Source of the DNA: Metarhizium brunneum
Taxonomy: Eukaryota; Ascomycota; Sordariomycetes; Hypocreales; Clavicipitaceae
Assembly (NCBI RefSeq): GCF_013426205.1
Contig: NC_089423.1
Span: 2,108,001-2,172,000 of the forward strand
Reading direction: 5' to 3'
Length of the DNA: 64,000 nucleotides
Each line of letters begins with the position of its first letter. The first letter of the stretch is position 1. Below, piece by piece: positions 45,602 to 58,000 of this stretch. Position numbers and translations under genes: made by a program. A model generated the notes under the pieces. It was not told the DNA's origin and did no database searches. It was given only the letters and a program-made list of their open reading frames with translations.

Positions 45602-46219
45602 GAGGAGAGAAGCGTGAGATGGGATGATGCCTTTTTTTTTTCTTTTTCCTTCTTTTACCCCCTCTTTTTTTATATGGTAATTTTATACATTTATTGACCC
45701 CGTCTTGGTGTTTGCCCACGTCTCCATGTATGCACGTACATGACGACTCGCGAGTGTAGTCTTGGGAGCATTTGATTACTTGCCTCCGCTTGTACATGCG
45801 TTTGTGGCGTCCTCGGCAGCATGTCTGTCTTGCACACCATCCTCGTAGTCATGCTGTCGCATCAGGGGGGAATAAATATACACATGTGTATGTGTACAAG
45901 TCGGTACGACATGGGCACACCCGCCGCCTTCACGTGTCGCTTCCCTCCAACCTTCCCGAACTGGTAGGTCGCCAACCGCCGTGCCGCCCGTCCGCGGCAC
46001 AGGCAACTCCGCATTTCAGGGATCCACACCCGACCGCTTTGACTGCGTCCTTATGATATAACCGTCTCCCATCTTCACCATCCCACGCCCTCACCTCCTC
46101 TCCCCTCTCCTGTTCAACAGGAGCATCTTACATCTTAGAGCGTTTGAGCGTTTGAGCGTTTATAAGAGTTTGTTTCTCTTTTTTTTTTCCCAGCCCCAGC
46201 ATATCATTGTCCCGCAGCA
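45602..46219. other. Intergenic
   Basis: 3' flank of the CFEM gene (T-rich at 45633-45670) and promoter of the asparaginase-family gene. A C/T-rich stretch and a TTTATAAGAG element (about 46158-46167) lie just before the start. Nothing else recognised. Confidence 0.6.
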
Positions 46220-47678
46220 ATGCAAATGCAGTACGAAAAGCAGCCCCCGCCGTCCGAGACACGCAAGACGCAGCCTCGCATCGTCATCCACGGCGGCGCA
46301 GGCAACATTGTGCGCGCCAACTTCCCGCAGGACAAATACAATGCGTATCGAGATGCGCTCCTCGCCATAGTCTGTTGACTCCTCGCCACATTCCCCCCCG
46401 TGCCTGGGCCCTTCATACACCCCTTTCTAACCCGCCAAGTGAAAAACAAAAATGCAGATCACCAAGACCAATCAGTACATAACCACACCCGTCAAGTCGT
46501 CCCAGAAGCCATCAGCCCTGGACATTGCTTGCTACGCAGTCCGCCTCCTCGAGGACAACCCGCTCTTCAACAGCGGGCACGGCGCCGTCTTCACCCGCGA
46601 CGGCGTCAACGAGCTGGAGGCGTCCGTCATGGTGTCCCGCGGCCGCGAGAAGCGCGGCGTCGGCGTCATGGGCCTCCGCCACGTCCGCAACCCCGTCCTG
46701 CTCGCCAGGGGGGTCCTCGAGCACGGCGACCAGGATCTCGCGCCGCGGGGCCAGGCGCCGTGCGCCGCCGCCGTCGCGGGCCACCGCCTCGACGTTCCTT
46801 CTGCCCAGGGGCACACGCAGATCTGGGGCCCCGCGGCGGAACAGCTCGCGCGCAGATACGGCCTCGACATGGTGGACCCGAGCTACTTCTTCACGCAGCA
46901 GCGGTGGGACGAGCACGTCCGCGCGCTGGAGCGGGAGGGACGGGGGCGCGGGCAGGGGACGTGGTCTGCCGACGAGTATTTGCCGCAGGGCACGTGTGGC
47001 GCCGTTGCCCTCGACGAGGACGGCGTCGTCTGCGCGGCGACGAGCACCGGCGGCATGACCAACAAGTTGACGGGGAGGATCGGCGACACGCCCGTTGTGG
47101 GAGCCGGCTTCTGGGCCGAGGAGTGGGAGGAGAGCGGTGCTGCCGGGCCTTCGGCATGGGAGAGGCTCACGGCCGCCGTGAGGGCTGCGTCGCCCGGTAT
47201 TTCGCTCGCAGGGCCTTTGAAGGGGCTGTTGGCAGATTGCTTCCCTACGCCCTTCTTCTACTCGCCCCTCCGCGAGCCGCATGGAGAGACGGTCGTCTCT
47301 CGGGCCATGGGTGCGTCGGGCACCGGGAACGGCGACTCGTTCCTGCGCATCAGCGCCGCTCGAACCGTTGCCGCCATGGCGAGATGGAAGCCTGAGAGCA
47401 CAGCCAGGGCCTTGACAAATGTCGTTGGTCCTGGTGGGGAGTTGCAGCGCAGCGCCGGCGACAGATGGGGACGTACCGGCGAAGGTGAGGGAGGCATGAT
47501 TGGGATTGAGAGCATCGTGGAGAGGGATGCAAAGAGTGGCCAGGTTGTGCGCGTCCGTTCAGAGATTGTCATGGACTACAACTGCGGGGGAATGTATCGC
47601 GCTTGGGTTGATGACCAAGGGAGGGCCAGGATGAGCATTTGGAGCAACGTCGGTGAGGATCCTGAGAACCGGGTATGA
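46220..47678 (+). CDS. Ntn-type L-asparaginase / isoaspartyl peptidase family protein
   Basis: Two exons in phase 0: 46220-46369 and 46458-47678, giving 456 residues. The intron uses a weak donor, GTCTGT. The N-terminal block PRIVIHGGAGNI is the family hallmark. It is followed by ALDIACYAVRLLEDNPLFNSGHGAVFTRDG. The autocleavage site is GTCGAVALDEDGVVCAATSTGG, and the nucleophilic Thr is at about residue 229. GNGDSFLRIS provides the later conserved glycine/aspartate loop. The enzyme is made as a proenzyme, cuts itself before this Thr into alpha and beta chains, and hydrolyses asparagine or beta-aspartyl dipeptides. At 456 residues it is longer than plant and bacterial forms (about 310-330), with insertions around WSADEYLPQ and after GAGFWAEEW, as in fungal homologues. 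The exon is very GC-rich, which explains long false frames on both strands. No signal peptide. Confidence 0.88.
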
Positions 47679-48394
47679 TTGACTCATCATGTTTTATTGT
47701 GATATAGACGTGTAAGAGGCTGGTGGCACAAGCGCTGGCGCCATGTATATAGAATCATTCAACTCGAGCCGTCAAGTTGGATCGATTGACATACATTTAT
47801 GCCAGAGGGCATTTCAAAGTCATCATCGTGTCCACTCTTCTTTGGCCTCGCATGCCTGTTGGCTGATTCCGATTTTATCTGAAGAAATGTTTCTTGTATC
47901 TTTTCTGTTCTTGTAGTCAATGGTTGTTCCCATTCCCGAATAGTGTACACTGGAACGCCGATGTGATGCGAATACATATCAGCCTCCACCACCTACAACC
48001 AGCCAAACATTCGGTTGTCAGATAGCATTATGCGTAACTCTCCCGAAGTTTTCGTTTCAAATCCTAATTCATGACCCTTGCTGCAACGAGAGACCACCGA
48101 ACAAGACCGCTTGTGTTCAGTTTCAACCATCCGGGCCCGCCATTGTCTGTTCGCTAAGCAAGCCAAATGAAACCGTTGTAGAGGGAATCCCTAATTTAAA
48201 CCAAAATATTGAGGAAAACATGTCGCAGATTAGAGTTGAGAGTGGCGCGTGTCATCGTAAACCGATAATTCCCAAGGACTACCAGTCATCAAACCCCCCC
48301 ATCCCCGGGATGTTCCAAGAACTCTCATCGCGCCCGCAGTGCTCTTGAAAGTCGTAGTTGTTTTTAATTTCCTTTCGTCTCGCATCATGGCTCA
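47679..48394. other. Intergenic, convergent 3' regions
   Basis: Between the 3' ends of the asparaginase-family gene and Tim17. A short minus-strand frame (47759-47992) has no family similarity. Confidence 0.6.
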
Positions 48395-48974
48395 TTACAA
48401 GCTTGCGTTCTCCATGCTAGGCGGGGGCTGCGGCATCTCCAGTTTCGTTCCACCCGACAACATCTTGGAAAAGGCAATGCCAACACCCTCAATGACAGCA
48501 AGCAGGACTGCACAGCCAATGGCATTGTTGCGAGCTGCCTTGAAACCGCCGCGAAAAGCAAGAGAGCCACCGACAAAGAAACCAGCAATAATGGCGTTGT
48601 ACGGGTCCTCCTTCTTGCGAATGCCCTTGATGGCGCAGTCGTAGGTCGAAAAGAGGCCGCCCCAGACACCAAAGTTACCGCCAAGAACAGGTGCGCGCAT
48701 CTTTATGGCGGTGATGGCGCCGATACGTCGTTCGCCGTAAGGAGAATTGCGGAAACCTTTGACACCATGCCAAATGGTACCTCCGATGGCCTGAAGGTCC
48801 AGGATTTAAATTAGCCCCAAGCCGATTACACGCAGAGCAAAGTCAATCTTTGCAAAGAAGAAGAAAAATCGAGTTGACAAACGAAATTCATCGGGGGAAG
48901 CCTACACCCATGCAGAAAGCACCGCCAAAGTCATTAAAGATGACCCAGGGGCAGGGATCGCGTCCGTGGTCCAT
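48395..48974 (-). CDS. TIM17: Mitochondrial import inner membrane translocase subunit Tim17
   Basis: Two exons in phase 0: 48974-48906 and 48790-48395, giving 154 residues, the normal Tim17 length. The start [20 protein letters not shown] is the conserved N-terminus. The splice joins FCMG to [42 protein letters not shown] and [20 protein letters not shown] follow. Four Gly-rich membrane helices are present. Tim17 is a core subunit of the TIM23 complex, which moves presequence proteins across or into the inner mitochondrial membrane. The conserved Asp and Arg/Lys positions of the family core are visible. The intron is 115 nt. Confidence 0.96.
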
Positions 48975-49887
48975 GGTGTCCGATAGAGTAAATGCCGAGC
49001 TGTGAGATGCGATTTGTTGCGAATTCAAGGTAGATGGTCGAGTATGCCCGCAGAGGAAGAAGGCTGAGCAGCTGCTTCCTATGGCAATTGCTGGGTGCCG
49101 CTCGAGAGGTGAGGCGGGTAGGTGGAGGATTCTGTGCTGGAAGAGAATTGTTTTGGAGATTGTCGGCATCCATCTTCTGAGGATGACACTCGGGGAAGCG
49201 GGATCCACTATTCTTGGCTTCTTGCTTATGTAAGGAAAGACTGGGGACTGCGTGTTTCCGCCCGCACCTTAAATACCCGTCGGCGACTAAGTGGTAGAAG
49301 CATGTTCGTGAGAGGGTCAAGTCGAGGTCTACACAAAACCTCTACAAAGTCATAATTGACGGATGAAACAATATTTACAAATTATAGCATAGATGGGCCA
49401 GTCTTCAAACGGCTAAACCCCAAGCTTGTCCTGTCCTCGCTCATATTAATCCGCGCCACCGGTTGGAGCAGGCCTGAGCAACCCCAGACCTGTTGCAATT
49501 AGGCAAAATGTCGCCCCTTATCCAGATATAGACTCCATGATTACTGAATTATACAGCCACCCCGCAAGCGCATATATACGTAGAATCCCTCTCCTGCTTC
49601 GTGCGCCGAGATGTCTCGAGTGTTCTTGTGGTACTGCTTCCGGCTCCATGTCAGACCAACTACCCAAACAGGCTCGCCGAAGACGAGAAGTATCCGGTCC
49701 CACTTTCAAAAAAGGGAGCTAGAAGATTGAATGTGAACCTAGACACATATAAAAGCGGCGGTTGAAGACTACTTTACTCTGATACTCTTCACTCTTTCCC
49801 CTGAAACTTCTCTTGATCTTTTCTGTCCCAACCTCTCCCAGTCCTACTTCGTCGTATATAGTCTCGCACGCTCGGTGGCCTACACCA
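48975..49887. other. Divergent promoter region of TIM17 and the GNAT gene
   Basis: About 0.9 kb between two divergent start codons. A TATAAAA box lies at 49748-49754, upstream of the GNAT gene. Minus-strand frames that extend 5' of TIM17 (48934-49320) are taken as upstream untranslated sequence or chance. Confidence 0.55.
49748..49754 (+). promoter_or_regulatory. TATA box of the GNAT gene
   Basis: TATAAAA 134 bases before the start codon at 49888, followed by a C/T-rich stretch at 49780-49860, a usual fungal core-promoter arrangement. Confidence 0.5.
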
Positions 49888-50606
49888 ATGCCTCTCAAAG
49901 TAGTTGCTGCGAGTGCAGAGGATGCTGCCCGTGCCGTGGCGATAGAAAACCTCGCATATGGCCCAAACCCTTATAGCGCCGCTTTGTTTCCCGGGCCATT
50001 CCCACCCGGCGGAGATGATTCGCGTGTAAAGATGCTAATACACCAGCTTGAAGAAGACCCTGCCTGTCGCTGGGCCAAGGTAGTAGACACGGAGCTTGAA
50101 GCTGAAGGACATGATGGTATGATTGCTTTTTCCAAGTGGTATATCTGGGAAACGCCCAGGGACACCTTACCTCCTACTCGACAGTGGGGGCCGGGTACAA
50201 ATCCAGATGCCTGTGAGCTTTTCTTCGGCGGCATGAGGCGGGAGTGGATTCAGAGGATGGCTAGCAAGCCTCATGTTTGTAAGAATATTGGGCATTTCTC
50301 AGCCCAGATGTAGCACATGTTGCTAACTCTCTCTGTTTCCTAGACCTAAAGCTTTTGCATACAGACCCCAAACATCAAAGACGGGGAGCCGGGTCTCTGC
50401 TGCTCAAATGGGGCACCACGGAAGCCGATCGTCTCGGATTGCCTGCCTATCTCGAGTCCTCAGAGGAGGGTTATGCCCTGTACGAGAGACACGGGTGGCG
50501 GGAGGTTGGCAAGTTGGTAGTTGACCTGAGTAAATGGGGGGGCCCTTCTGACACAATCTCGACGCTAATGTTGAGAGAACCAGTACCAAAGCCTCAAAGC
50601 TCATAA
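49888..50606 (+). CDS. GNAT-family N-acetyltransferase
   Basis: Two exons in phase: 49888-50278 and 50344-50606, giving 217 residues. The start is chosen at MPLKVVAASAEDAARAVAIE, which begins the beta1-alpha1 unit of the fold. The acetyl-CoA pyrophosphate loop is HQRRGAGSLLLKWG at about residues 141-154, matching the R/Q-x-x-G-x-G/A motif. It is preceded by the core strand LKLLHTDPK and followed by PAYLESSEEGYALYERHGWRE, the typical C-terminal half. A frame beginning at 49813 lacks the ATG and falls in the leader. The protein resembles small fungal GNAT acetyltransferases that act on small molecules; the substrate cannot be read from sequence. Cytosolic. Its 3' end faces the velvet gene, 214 bases away. 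Confidence 0.88.
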
Positions 50607-50820
50607 AGATCTCAACCTATCAGCTTGAAATGGCGAAGTAGCCGTCGGATATTTAGACACATGGATTGAACAAGTCGAAACGCAATTCTCCCTGAAAGAA
50701 GAGTAGTGCACCTTTTTGCAGGTGTGCAATTGTTCACTTGGTTGTTCGCCCCATTCATCATGCCGCGGTCTTCTTCTTCCGCGAAACTTAGTCGTCCGAT
50801 GGGGCAAACCCATCACATCA

Positions 50821-51809
50821 TTAATAGTACTGAGGACCACCGAAATAGTAGCCGCTCGTCGGTATATGTAAATCCAAACCTGACCCTCTTGAAGTTGGCA
50901 GAGGTCCAGATACGGAGAACATGTTTGTATTATGTGACGCCGTGGTGACTAAACTCGAACTCCCTGTTATTGAGTCCATGTGTCCCAGGTCAGATAAAGA
51001 GTAGTTGCTCAGCGAGGGCATTTCTCGATCATAAGATGGACGCTTTGGCTGGCGGTCAAGAAGCGAGTTGGTGGTGGTGCTCGATTCGTTCGCTTGTCTG
51101 CTTCGCTTACGTGCAGCCATAGTACTGGAGTCTTTTCGAAGCCTAACCTTTACCCCTTGATCGCTAAAAGTTCGCGTCAGAGCAGTCGAATCGGTCATGC
51201 CGGGGAATAACTTGGCTGGGAAAACGGTAAACACGTTGGTGATTAGTTCTCCAACGAAGCAGAAACTCGGAGTCGGATGGGTTTGGTCTCTTTCGTATAA
51301 GGTGAATCGCAACCGGTACCGCCCTTCTTGCTTAACAGACAGGTCCCCAAACACGAAGAATCCTCCCTCCATGTTGTCTGTATCCCGTAGTCGATGAATA
51401 GATGATGCGAGAGATCCAACTAAATAGTTTGAAGGCAACTCTGGTTCTTTTGCATGCTCATCATAGTTTTCTGGCAGTAGAGATGAGGTCATGAACAGGT
51501 ACGGGCCTGTTGGCAATGTTAATACCAGCATTCTTTTGTCAAAAGCTGAGAAAGCGCGGCGCATGATGCCTTACTATCGTAGAGGCCACTTTTCCCATCA
51601 GTTCGCTTGTCTATAAGCTGAACAATCGGTGGAGGGTCTATTGGCTTCCTGTCTATTGTTTGGGACTTTCGTCAGCACATCGTCTCCGGGTACGTTGGAA
51701 ACCAGACTACAAACCTTTTTCCTTTCCAACAGCCACTCGAGCATGCATTGGAGCTTGACGTAGAGTCAGTTGCCGCTCAGAGTCACCATAGTACTTTGTT
51801 TGTGGTTGT

Positions 51810-51841
<32 letters not shown>

Positions 51842-51845
51842 TTGA

Positions 51846-51879
<34 letters not shown>

Positions 51880-52006
51880 GCGGTATTTCCTCCGTAACAA
51901 TGGGAAGCTCGCCCCCGGCCAAATACTGTATCGTTGGTGCCGAGTGATGGTGAATCGGGGGTTGCATAAAAGGTAGATCCAGACAACTGGAGACTTCGCT
52001 GGCCAT
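50821..52006 (-). CDS. vosA: Velvet-domain regulator, VosA/RYP2-like
   Basis: Three exons in phase: 52006-51715, 51652-51575 and 51506-50821, giving 351 residues. The N-terminus has a polyglutamine run (about residues 43-70). The velvet domain follows: [32 protein letters not shown] is rebuilt over intron 1. GLYDSPYLFMTSSLLP is rebuilt over intron 2. Then come SLASSIHRLRDTDNMEGGFFVFGDLS and FPGMTDSTALTRTFSDQGVKVRLRKD. The GKEKDRKP and IHRLRDTDN segments resemble VosA more than VelB, whose equivalent is a GFGDKDRRP stretch. A basic stretch (AARKRSRQANE) suggests nuclear import. VosA represses spore germination and controls trehalose and conidial maturation, usually as a VelB-VosA heterodimer binding DNA. 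The paralogue assignment is my weakest point; velvet membership is certain. Confidence 0.85.
51795..51893 (-). repeat. CAA/CAG repeat coding polyglutamine
   Basis: About 25-30 near-consecutive CAA/CAG codons, broken by one His codon, in the first exon of the velvet gene. Alternating CAA and CAG blocks suggest past slippage. Confidence 0.92.
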
Positions 52007-55000
52007 GTTGACTGGGTGGTTCTCAATGAACCACGGTAATGATGTCTCTGATGGCTGTGACCCAGATATGAAGCCGGGGGGGGAGAGCAGTGAGGCACGA
52101 TCAGCAACAAGCTGCGCTATTATGTCGTACGCGTTCCCCAGCCAGAGAGACGTGAAATCACAGGAAGAAAGCTCTCTGGGAGGCTAAACAGTTGGTATCG
52201 ATGCTTTTCTTCCGGTTCGTCCGCAACGTTCTGGCGCAAGATGAGAAAAAAGCGGCAAAACAGACATGCGGCCAACTGTAGAAGACACACGCGCAAACAA
52301 TAGGCCGTATCAAACACACACCTGTCCGGCTCGCGACAACATAATATTGACCAATTGCAGAAATGTATGGTCAGCAAATCTGCGACTAAGCAAGTGGGTT
52401 GATCATGTCACGGAAAGGCGGTTAGAGAAGAGATGTGCAAGTACCGCCCTCGTCTTTGACTGGTTCCGTGGTTGAACTGTGCATTTGCGTCCCTTGGGTC
52501 TCAGAAGAGGGACAGGCACGATACTTGAGGCGAGCCGCACAGCAGATCCCAGAATTTTGTGCGATGAAGATGTGAGCCTGGAACGTGTGGCGGTGGTAAG
52601 CAAGACGGTGTGGAGGAATACCAAGACTCCCTACAATAACAACAGCAGCAACCAAGTACAAACCAGGGGCCAGTAGACCATTGGAGGCCAAGAACAAAGA
52701 TGCCACAAGACGCCGTGGAAAACAACGGCACTAAAGCCAGCAGCCTGCGTATGGTATGTATACATATGTACATGTAAGGCGGGTTCCGCAGGGGACGTGG
52801 CTAGATGGAGCTCCCTCTCATCGAGCGAAACAACTGCAGGGAAAGGGGTCAGGCGACAGAACCCGCAACTGTCCTTAATAATATGTATCTGGACGAGTGT
52901 GCGTTATTGTGCTCGTGGAGAAAAACGACAGCGTGGTATTAAACGGGAATAGACCGATTAAAGCATGGAAGAGAGGGCTAACTTGAGCCCTTCAACTTCT
53001 TCTGGCAGGAGAAGCAACATCTTCCACACCCAAAAGCCCACACCCCTCCTTCTCTCGCTACTGTACACTGCCAGTGCGCCAGGGTACTGGGGCAATTAGA
53101 CAAAGGCAAGTCGTTCGGCGGCACTCAGTCGCGATGGGAATATGCGGGAGACGACGGAATGATCCCTGATTCGACGAACAGACATGATGTAAGGCGCCTC
53201 AAAACGGGTCTGATGTGGTTTGGAGCAGTGCGGAGTTCGGATCCTGACCCATCGACTTTTAAATCCAACTCGTCTTTCCCGGCTCGGTTTCTGTCTTTTG
53301 GAAACAATGCAATAACCCTGCAGGACCACCGGTACTGACATGTCCGGTGGGTGGGAAAAAAAACCTGCGTATTTCCATCATTCCTCACCAGGGGCAGTCG
53401 TCGACGGCGTGAAAAGCAAGTTGCGTTAGGTCTGAAGACCTGGCGGCAGGCTCCATGGATCCAATACAAGCGGCCCCGGCATGAAGATAGCCTGAAAGAG
53501 GCAGACTCATTGACTAGCTCTGCGAGCAAGTTCAAGGTTCCAGGATGGTTAAGGGTGACCCAAGGCGGGAACGGCCCCCTAGATGCCCAGCACCACCTTG
53601 ACTTTGAGAACCACAGACAATGGGGCTAATAGCCGCTTCGGACATGACATCCGGGAGCCGAAATCTTATTACTAGTTCAGATGGGACGGGCTGCCCTGAA
53701 GATAAAACCGAGGCAATAACTGGTAGGCAGCCGTTCCTTGTCATGTCCACGTATGAACAGCCCGCCGCCAGACAACTACCCGGCACAATTCTCGTCACCT
53801 TGACTACGGTGAACGATAGCGCAGATCCCCAGAGCAACTTCTCATTGAATTAGCTTCTCTACTTGCAGATCCCCCTCTGCCCTTTACCTTGCGCTCTGGG
53901 CTTTTTGATTCTGAGTGGAGTGTGACGTTCCAGAAATACACAGAAGCAGAAGCAGAGCAAGGACAACCCGGGGAAGTTAACAAATAGACGTCTCATGGCC
54001 ACGCCCCAACGACCGAAAGTCCAGGGGAGGGCGACATGGGAGTGGGAAGAAAAGATTGGGGCCGAAGAGGACCATCTATCCTAGACTGGCCTCAATCTCA
54101 ATAGAGTGTGTGGAGTGGGCATCGGCCTGCGACTCCGTACTCCATGCGTGTTGTGTTCAACTTGTGAAGGCGACCTAATTATGGCCACCAGCAGATAGCT
54201 ATGCCAAAACGTGCGTCGACGTACATGCTGTTTGCCGTTTCCCCGAGCGTTGCGCCTGGGTTTCTTTCCCAGCCACGGTGTAGGCCGACTGGAAGAGGCT
54301 GGCATGTAATGCAGGCATCGCTGGGACCTAGGAGCAAGGCCAAGCAAGGTTTAGTTGGGCTTGGTATCGTGTACTGTACACACTTCAGACGAGAACGTGG
54401 TGTGCGAGAGACCGGGCAGAAACACGCACCACAGGCACAGTGGCATGGACTTGTGGTTGGGGTTTGGGGCCGACGGTGAGCTCAAGGCCTATATAGCGTC
54501 TTGTCTTATTGACAAGGGTCACGACTGGCGACAGCATGACTGATTAGCATGGGATGACGATAGGACGCCAATCACCTCGCCCACGAAGACAGGTTTATTG
54601 TCATTGGACACATGGGATAGATAATCAAGCTCCGCGTACCTGAAGCCCGCTAGTTGGTCCCTTCATAACCTTTGCACTTTACATGGGTCCCCTCCGTTGC
54701 TGTCCAGGCACGCTGGTCTTGTTAGAAGTTCGCTCAAACCGGGCTTCAGGAACCCGGACCGGCAGATAAAGGCAAATGGCAAGAGGACTTGGCTTCACCC
54801 GAATCGAGTTATTCGACACCGAGACACAGTAAACGATATTTTTTCTGGCCGTCTTCATATAATGCTTGTGGCTTGGGCATGTCATTCGACGGCTCAACCT
54901 CAACAGCAGTTGTTATGCAGGGGCACTGACACTAGTATTTCCGATATCCTTTTGCACAGACAAAGCATGTCATCTGAACTTTTGTCCCAAACGTGACGGG

Positions 55001-58000
55001 TTGAACGAGGGAAGAGCACTCCAAGAATCAAATTCAGGCCCACGGCAGTTGGGCGTGTTGCTAGCACAACCACCGGTCAGGAACCCCTCATGACGGAAAA
55101 GGACAGATACGATAGGGCACCAGGCGAGGAAAGGAATGTGACAGTCGCCACTTGAGCCCACTTGACCTCCGATTCTCATGTCCAGAGTGAGTGGGATGGC
55201 GAATCGTTCCCGGTCTGACTCGAGCATCATCTCACAAGGCTGGCCATTGTTGGACATGACGTTTCGGCTGATTGCCTGAAGAACCGAATTGATGTAGACC
55301 ACGGCTGAGCGAAATGCGTTCAATTCTATCTGTGAACAGCTAGACCTCTGGCCTCGTCCGTCGCAGTGGTGGGCGTGTGGTGACGGCACCAGATATCGGA
55401 GCGCGGTCGACTTCGTCAGAGGTGGGCGGAGTTTTAGACGATAGATGGTGTTGCACAATATGCACTCTGAGAGACGAGCTGCGAGACATTGTGCGACTCT
55501 GGGTGGATTGAGAGACAGCAACGGGGGCGTCGATGGGTGGGAGGGCTACAAAGAGGCGTTCCAAATTGGTGGCACGAGCGCCAGTCGCGAAGCCCAGATG
55601 AAGCCAAGAAGCCTGGGACGGGGAATTAGGAACATTGGAAGGCTCGAAGCGACCGTTTCAGGCCGCTAGACCGCAACTGGCGACAAGGACCTTGAATTCC
55701 CATTAGTGCCAGCCTGGCAAGGGAAGGCACGGGGGACACCCGGCAAGTACTGTATGCACACATGCATGTACACCAGGCGCATAGTAATGTCGCTGGCTGA
55801 CAACATGAAAGGCAAGAGCTACCGCTGCCTACAAGGTTCAAGGTACCTTAGGTAGGTACCTAGTAGGTAGGCACTTGGCAAACTCAGCAATTGGGGAGGG
55901 GAAGGAACAGGCAGGGCAAGGGCAACTTTGAAGTCCTGGAGATGGAGGCTGGGGGGAACTTGGAGCACTTGGCGGCAACCCGAAACTGCCCAAGGCCAGA
56001 CACACCATTTCGCAACTTCCAATCAATCAGCCCACAGTCCGGACCCATTTCTACAAGTTATCTGCTCCGAACTACGCTGGGCTTATGTACATACTTAGGA
56101 GAGCTTCACCGATCACGATATACATACTATTAACTCGATGGTGAACTACGCATCGTAGTTCTTGCCTTGCGCTCTCTCCTAGTCCTCCAGGGGTCTTGTC
56201 CTGAGCCCCGTCCCTTCGGGAATTTCTTCTGCTGCAAAATACACGAACATGCAATATCCCAGGAGGCTTGTTCTTTCCTCATTCATGCCTCCAATGGACT
56301 ACTACTAATCCATACATAGATTGGTTTGACATTCTTCACGGTTCTTGAACTCGCCATGTTGTCCTTTGTTGTTGTGCTGGCCCTCCTCCCAGGGACCTCC
56401 TCCAAAGGCCGCCGCCCTCCTACCCAAGGGCTGGAACAAACCGACCAAACCGATGCCTTAATCATGCATACCCTCTGGGATTTGGGATTTGGGTACTTTC
56501 GTCACGGTCCACGACATCTCCAAGCGCCCAGCCGAGCCACCCGGTGGCTGAAAAGGGCAAAAAGTTCATCTCAACAGTCAACCATGATGCCAGAACTTTA
56601 CATGACGCCCAACGCTGAAAGTCGTGGACCCGCGGAGCCTTTGCGACCCCATGCTGCCCCGTCTCGTGGAGTCTTTGTCTCCGCTGCCATTAGCAGCTTT
56701 GCATGGTTACCTTGCCTCGTCGCAGGGCTAGCGCAGTCTTTGAACCGTTTGGGGGCCTTGTAGATGTAACAACACAAATGTCCCTTTGGCTTCGTTGTCT
56801 CTGTTCCATGCTCCATGCTCCTCCATGCTCCTCTGTGATTGCTCCTGGTGGCGGAATCGTTCAATTCAGGTACCCTGGCTTTCCCACACACCATCGAACC
56901 TTCTTCTGTTATATATGGTTTGTTCCCCTCGTACGCGCACGGAAGTTAATGATGGGTGCTTCTGGCATCTCTGGCTGGGCCCCGTCTCCTGGGGACGAAT
57001 GCATGTTGCCAGCCAGCCTTCGTCCCAGACCCAGCAGAAGTGCCTGTGGAGAGCACCCGATGGAGGCGTGAAGGTGACATCCTATCGTCTACGGCTTCAC
57101 TGATATAGACAGGCTTGCTGGGTTACCCCTCTGCACTCCCGTGGGGCGATCAGTTTTTGCGAGTGCGAATGTTTGTAGTAATTTGCGGCACGCTTGATGC
57201 ACGGCAATACCAACACGGCTCAGAGCGTTAATAGCCGCTGAGCGTCAACTCCTTTAATTAGGCGCCATGCGGTCCCAAGTTTCGATTGTTACGAATAAAC
57301 TAGCAGTGCCAAGATATTCTTTCCTCGAGGAAAAGTGAGCTTCAGGTGAGTTTTTGTATGGGGGCCATTTCTCACAGCATTGGTCCCTTCATTTCAGTTG
57401 AGGGAAGTACCGCAGCCCATGATATTTGATTTTATCCTCATGACCAGACCGCTTTCTATCGCGTTTTCACTCAGAGCTCTGCGATTCTGGATCAGGTTTA
57501 TTACCCACGAGAGACGAGTCACATCTGGAAGGGCAACAGCTCCGAAGACTTATTCCAACTAGACCAAGTATTGAAGTCTTCATGGTTCTCCTTTTTGAAA
57601 TTGGCAGTGAGTGGCTTGACAATTTGCTTGGTGAGTCGCAATGATATGTGAAGAAATTGCAAGGATCTGGCATGCAACCGCCAAAATATTCGCTGCCGCC
57701 GGATTGTGGTGTTCTCAAAAAGGTCCTTGTTTGAATTAACGAGCTGGTTTCAATCTATATTTGGCATTGGCGACGAGGGAGGGCGAGTAACTCAAATCTC
57801 CTGGTTTTGAGCGGTGACCATCAAGGAATAGCTAAGTACAAGCATAAAAAGAAAAATTTTCAAAGTTAAAAGTATCCATACTTCACACCAGACTGATTTG
57901 GAACACGCTAGTATATTGTTTTATTGTATTTGGGATAGAAGAACTCGACAAATGCCAACAAATTACACTTTAATTCTGGCTTTTGCTGCCGCATTGTGTG

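Noticed and set aside
46512..47282. 256-codon minus-strand frame
   Set aside because: Antisense shadow of the asparaginase-family exon, arising from high GC content.
46400..47395. 331-codon Arg/Pro-rich frame overlapping the asparaginase gene
   Set aside because: Alternative frame of a very GC-rich exon; no domain, and it conflicts with the clear Ntn-hydrolase frame.
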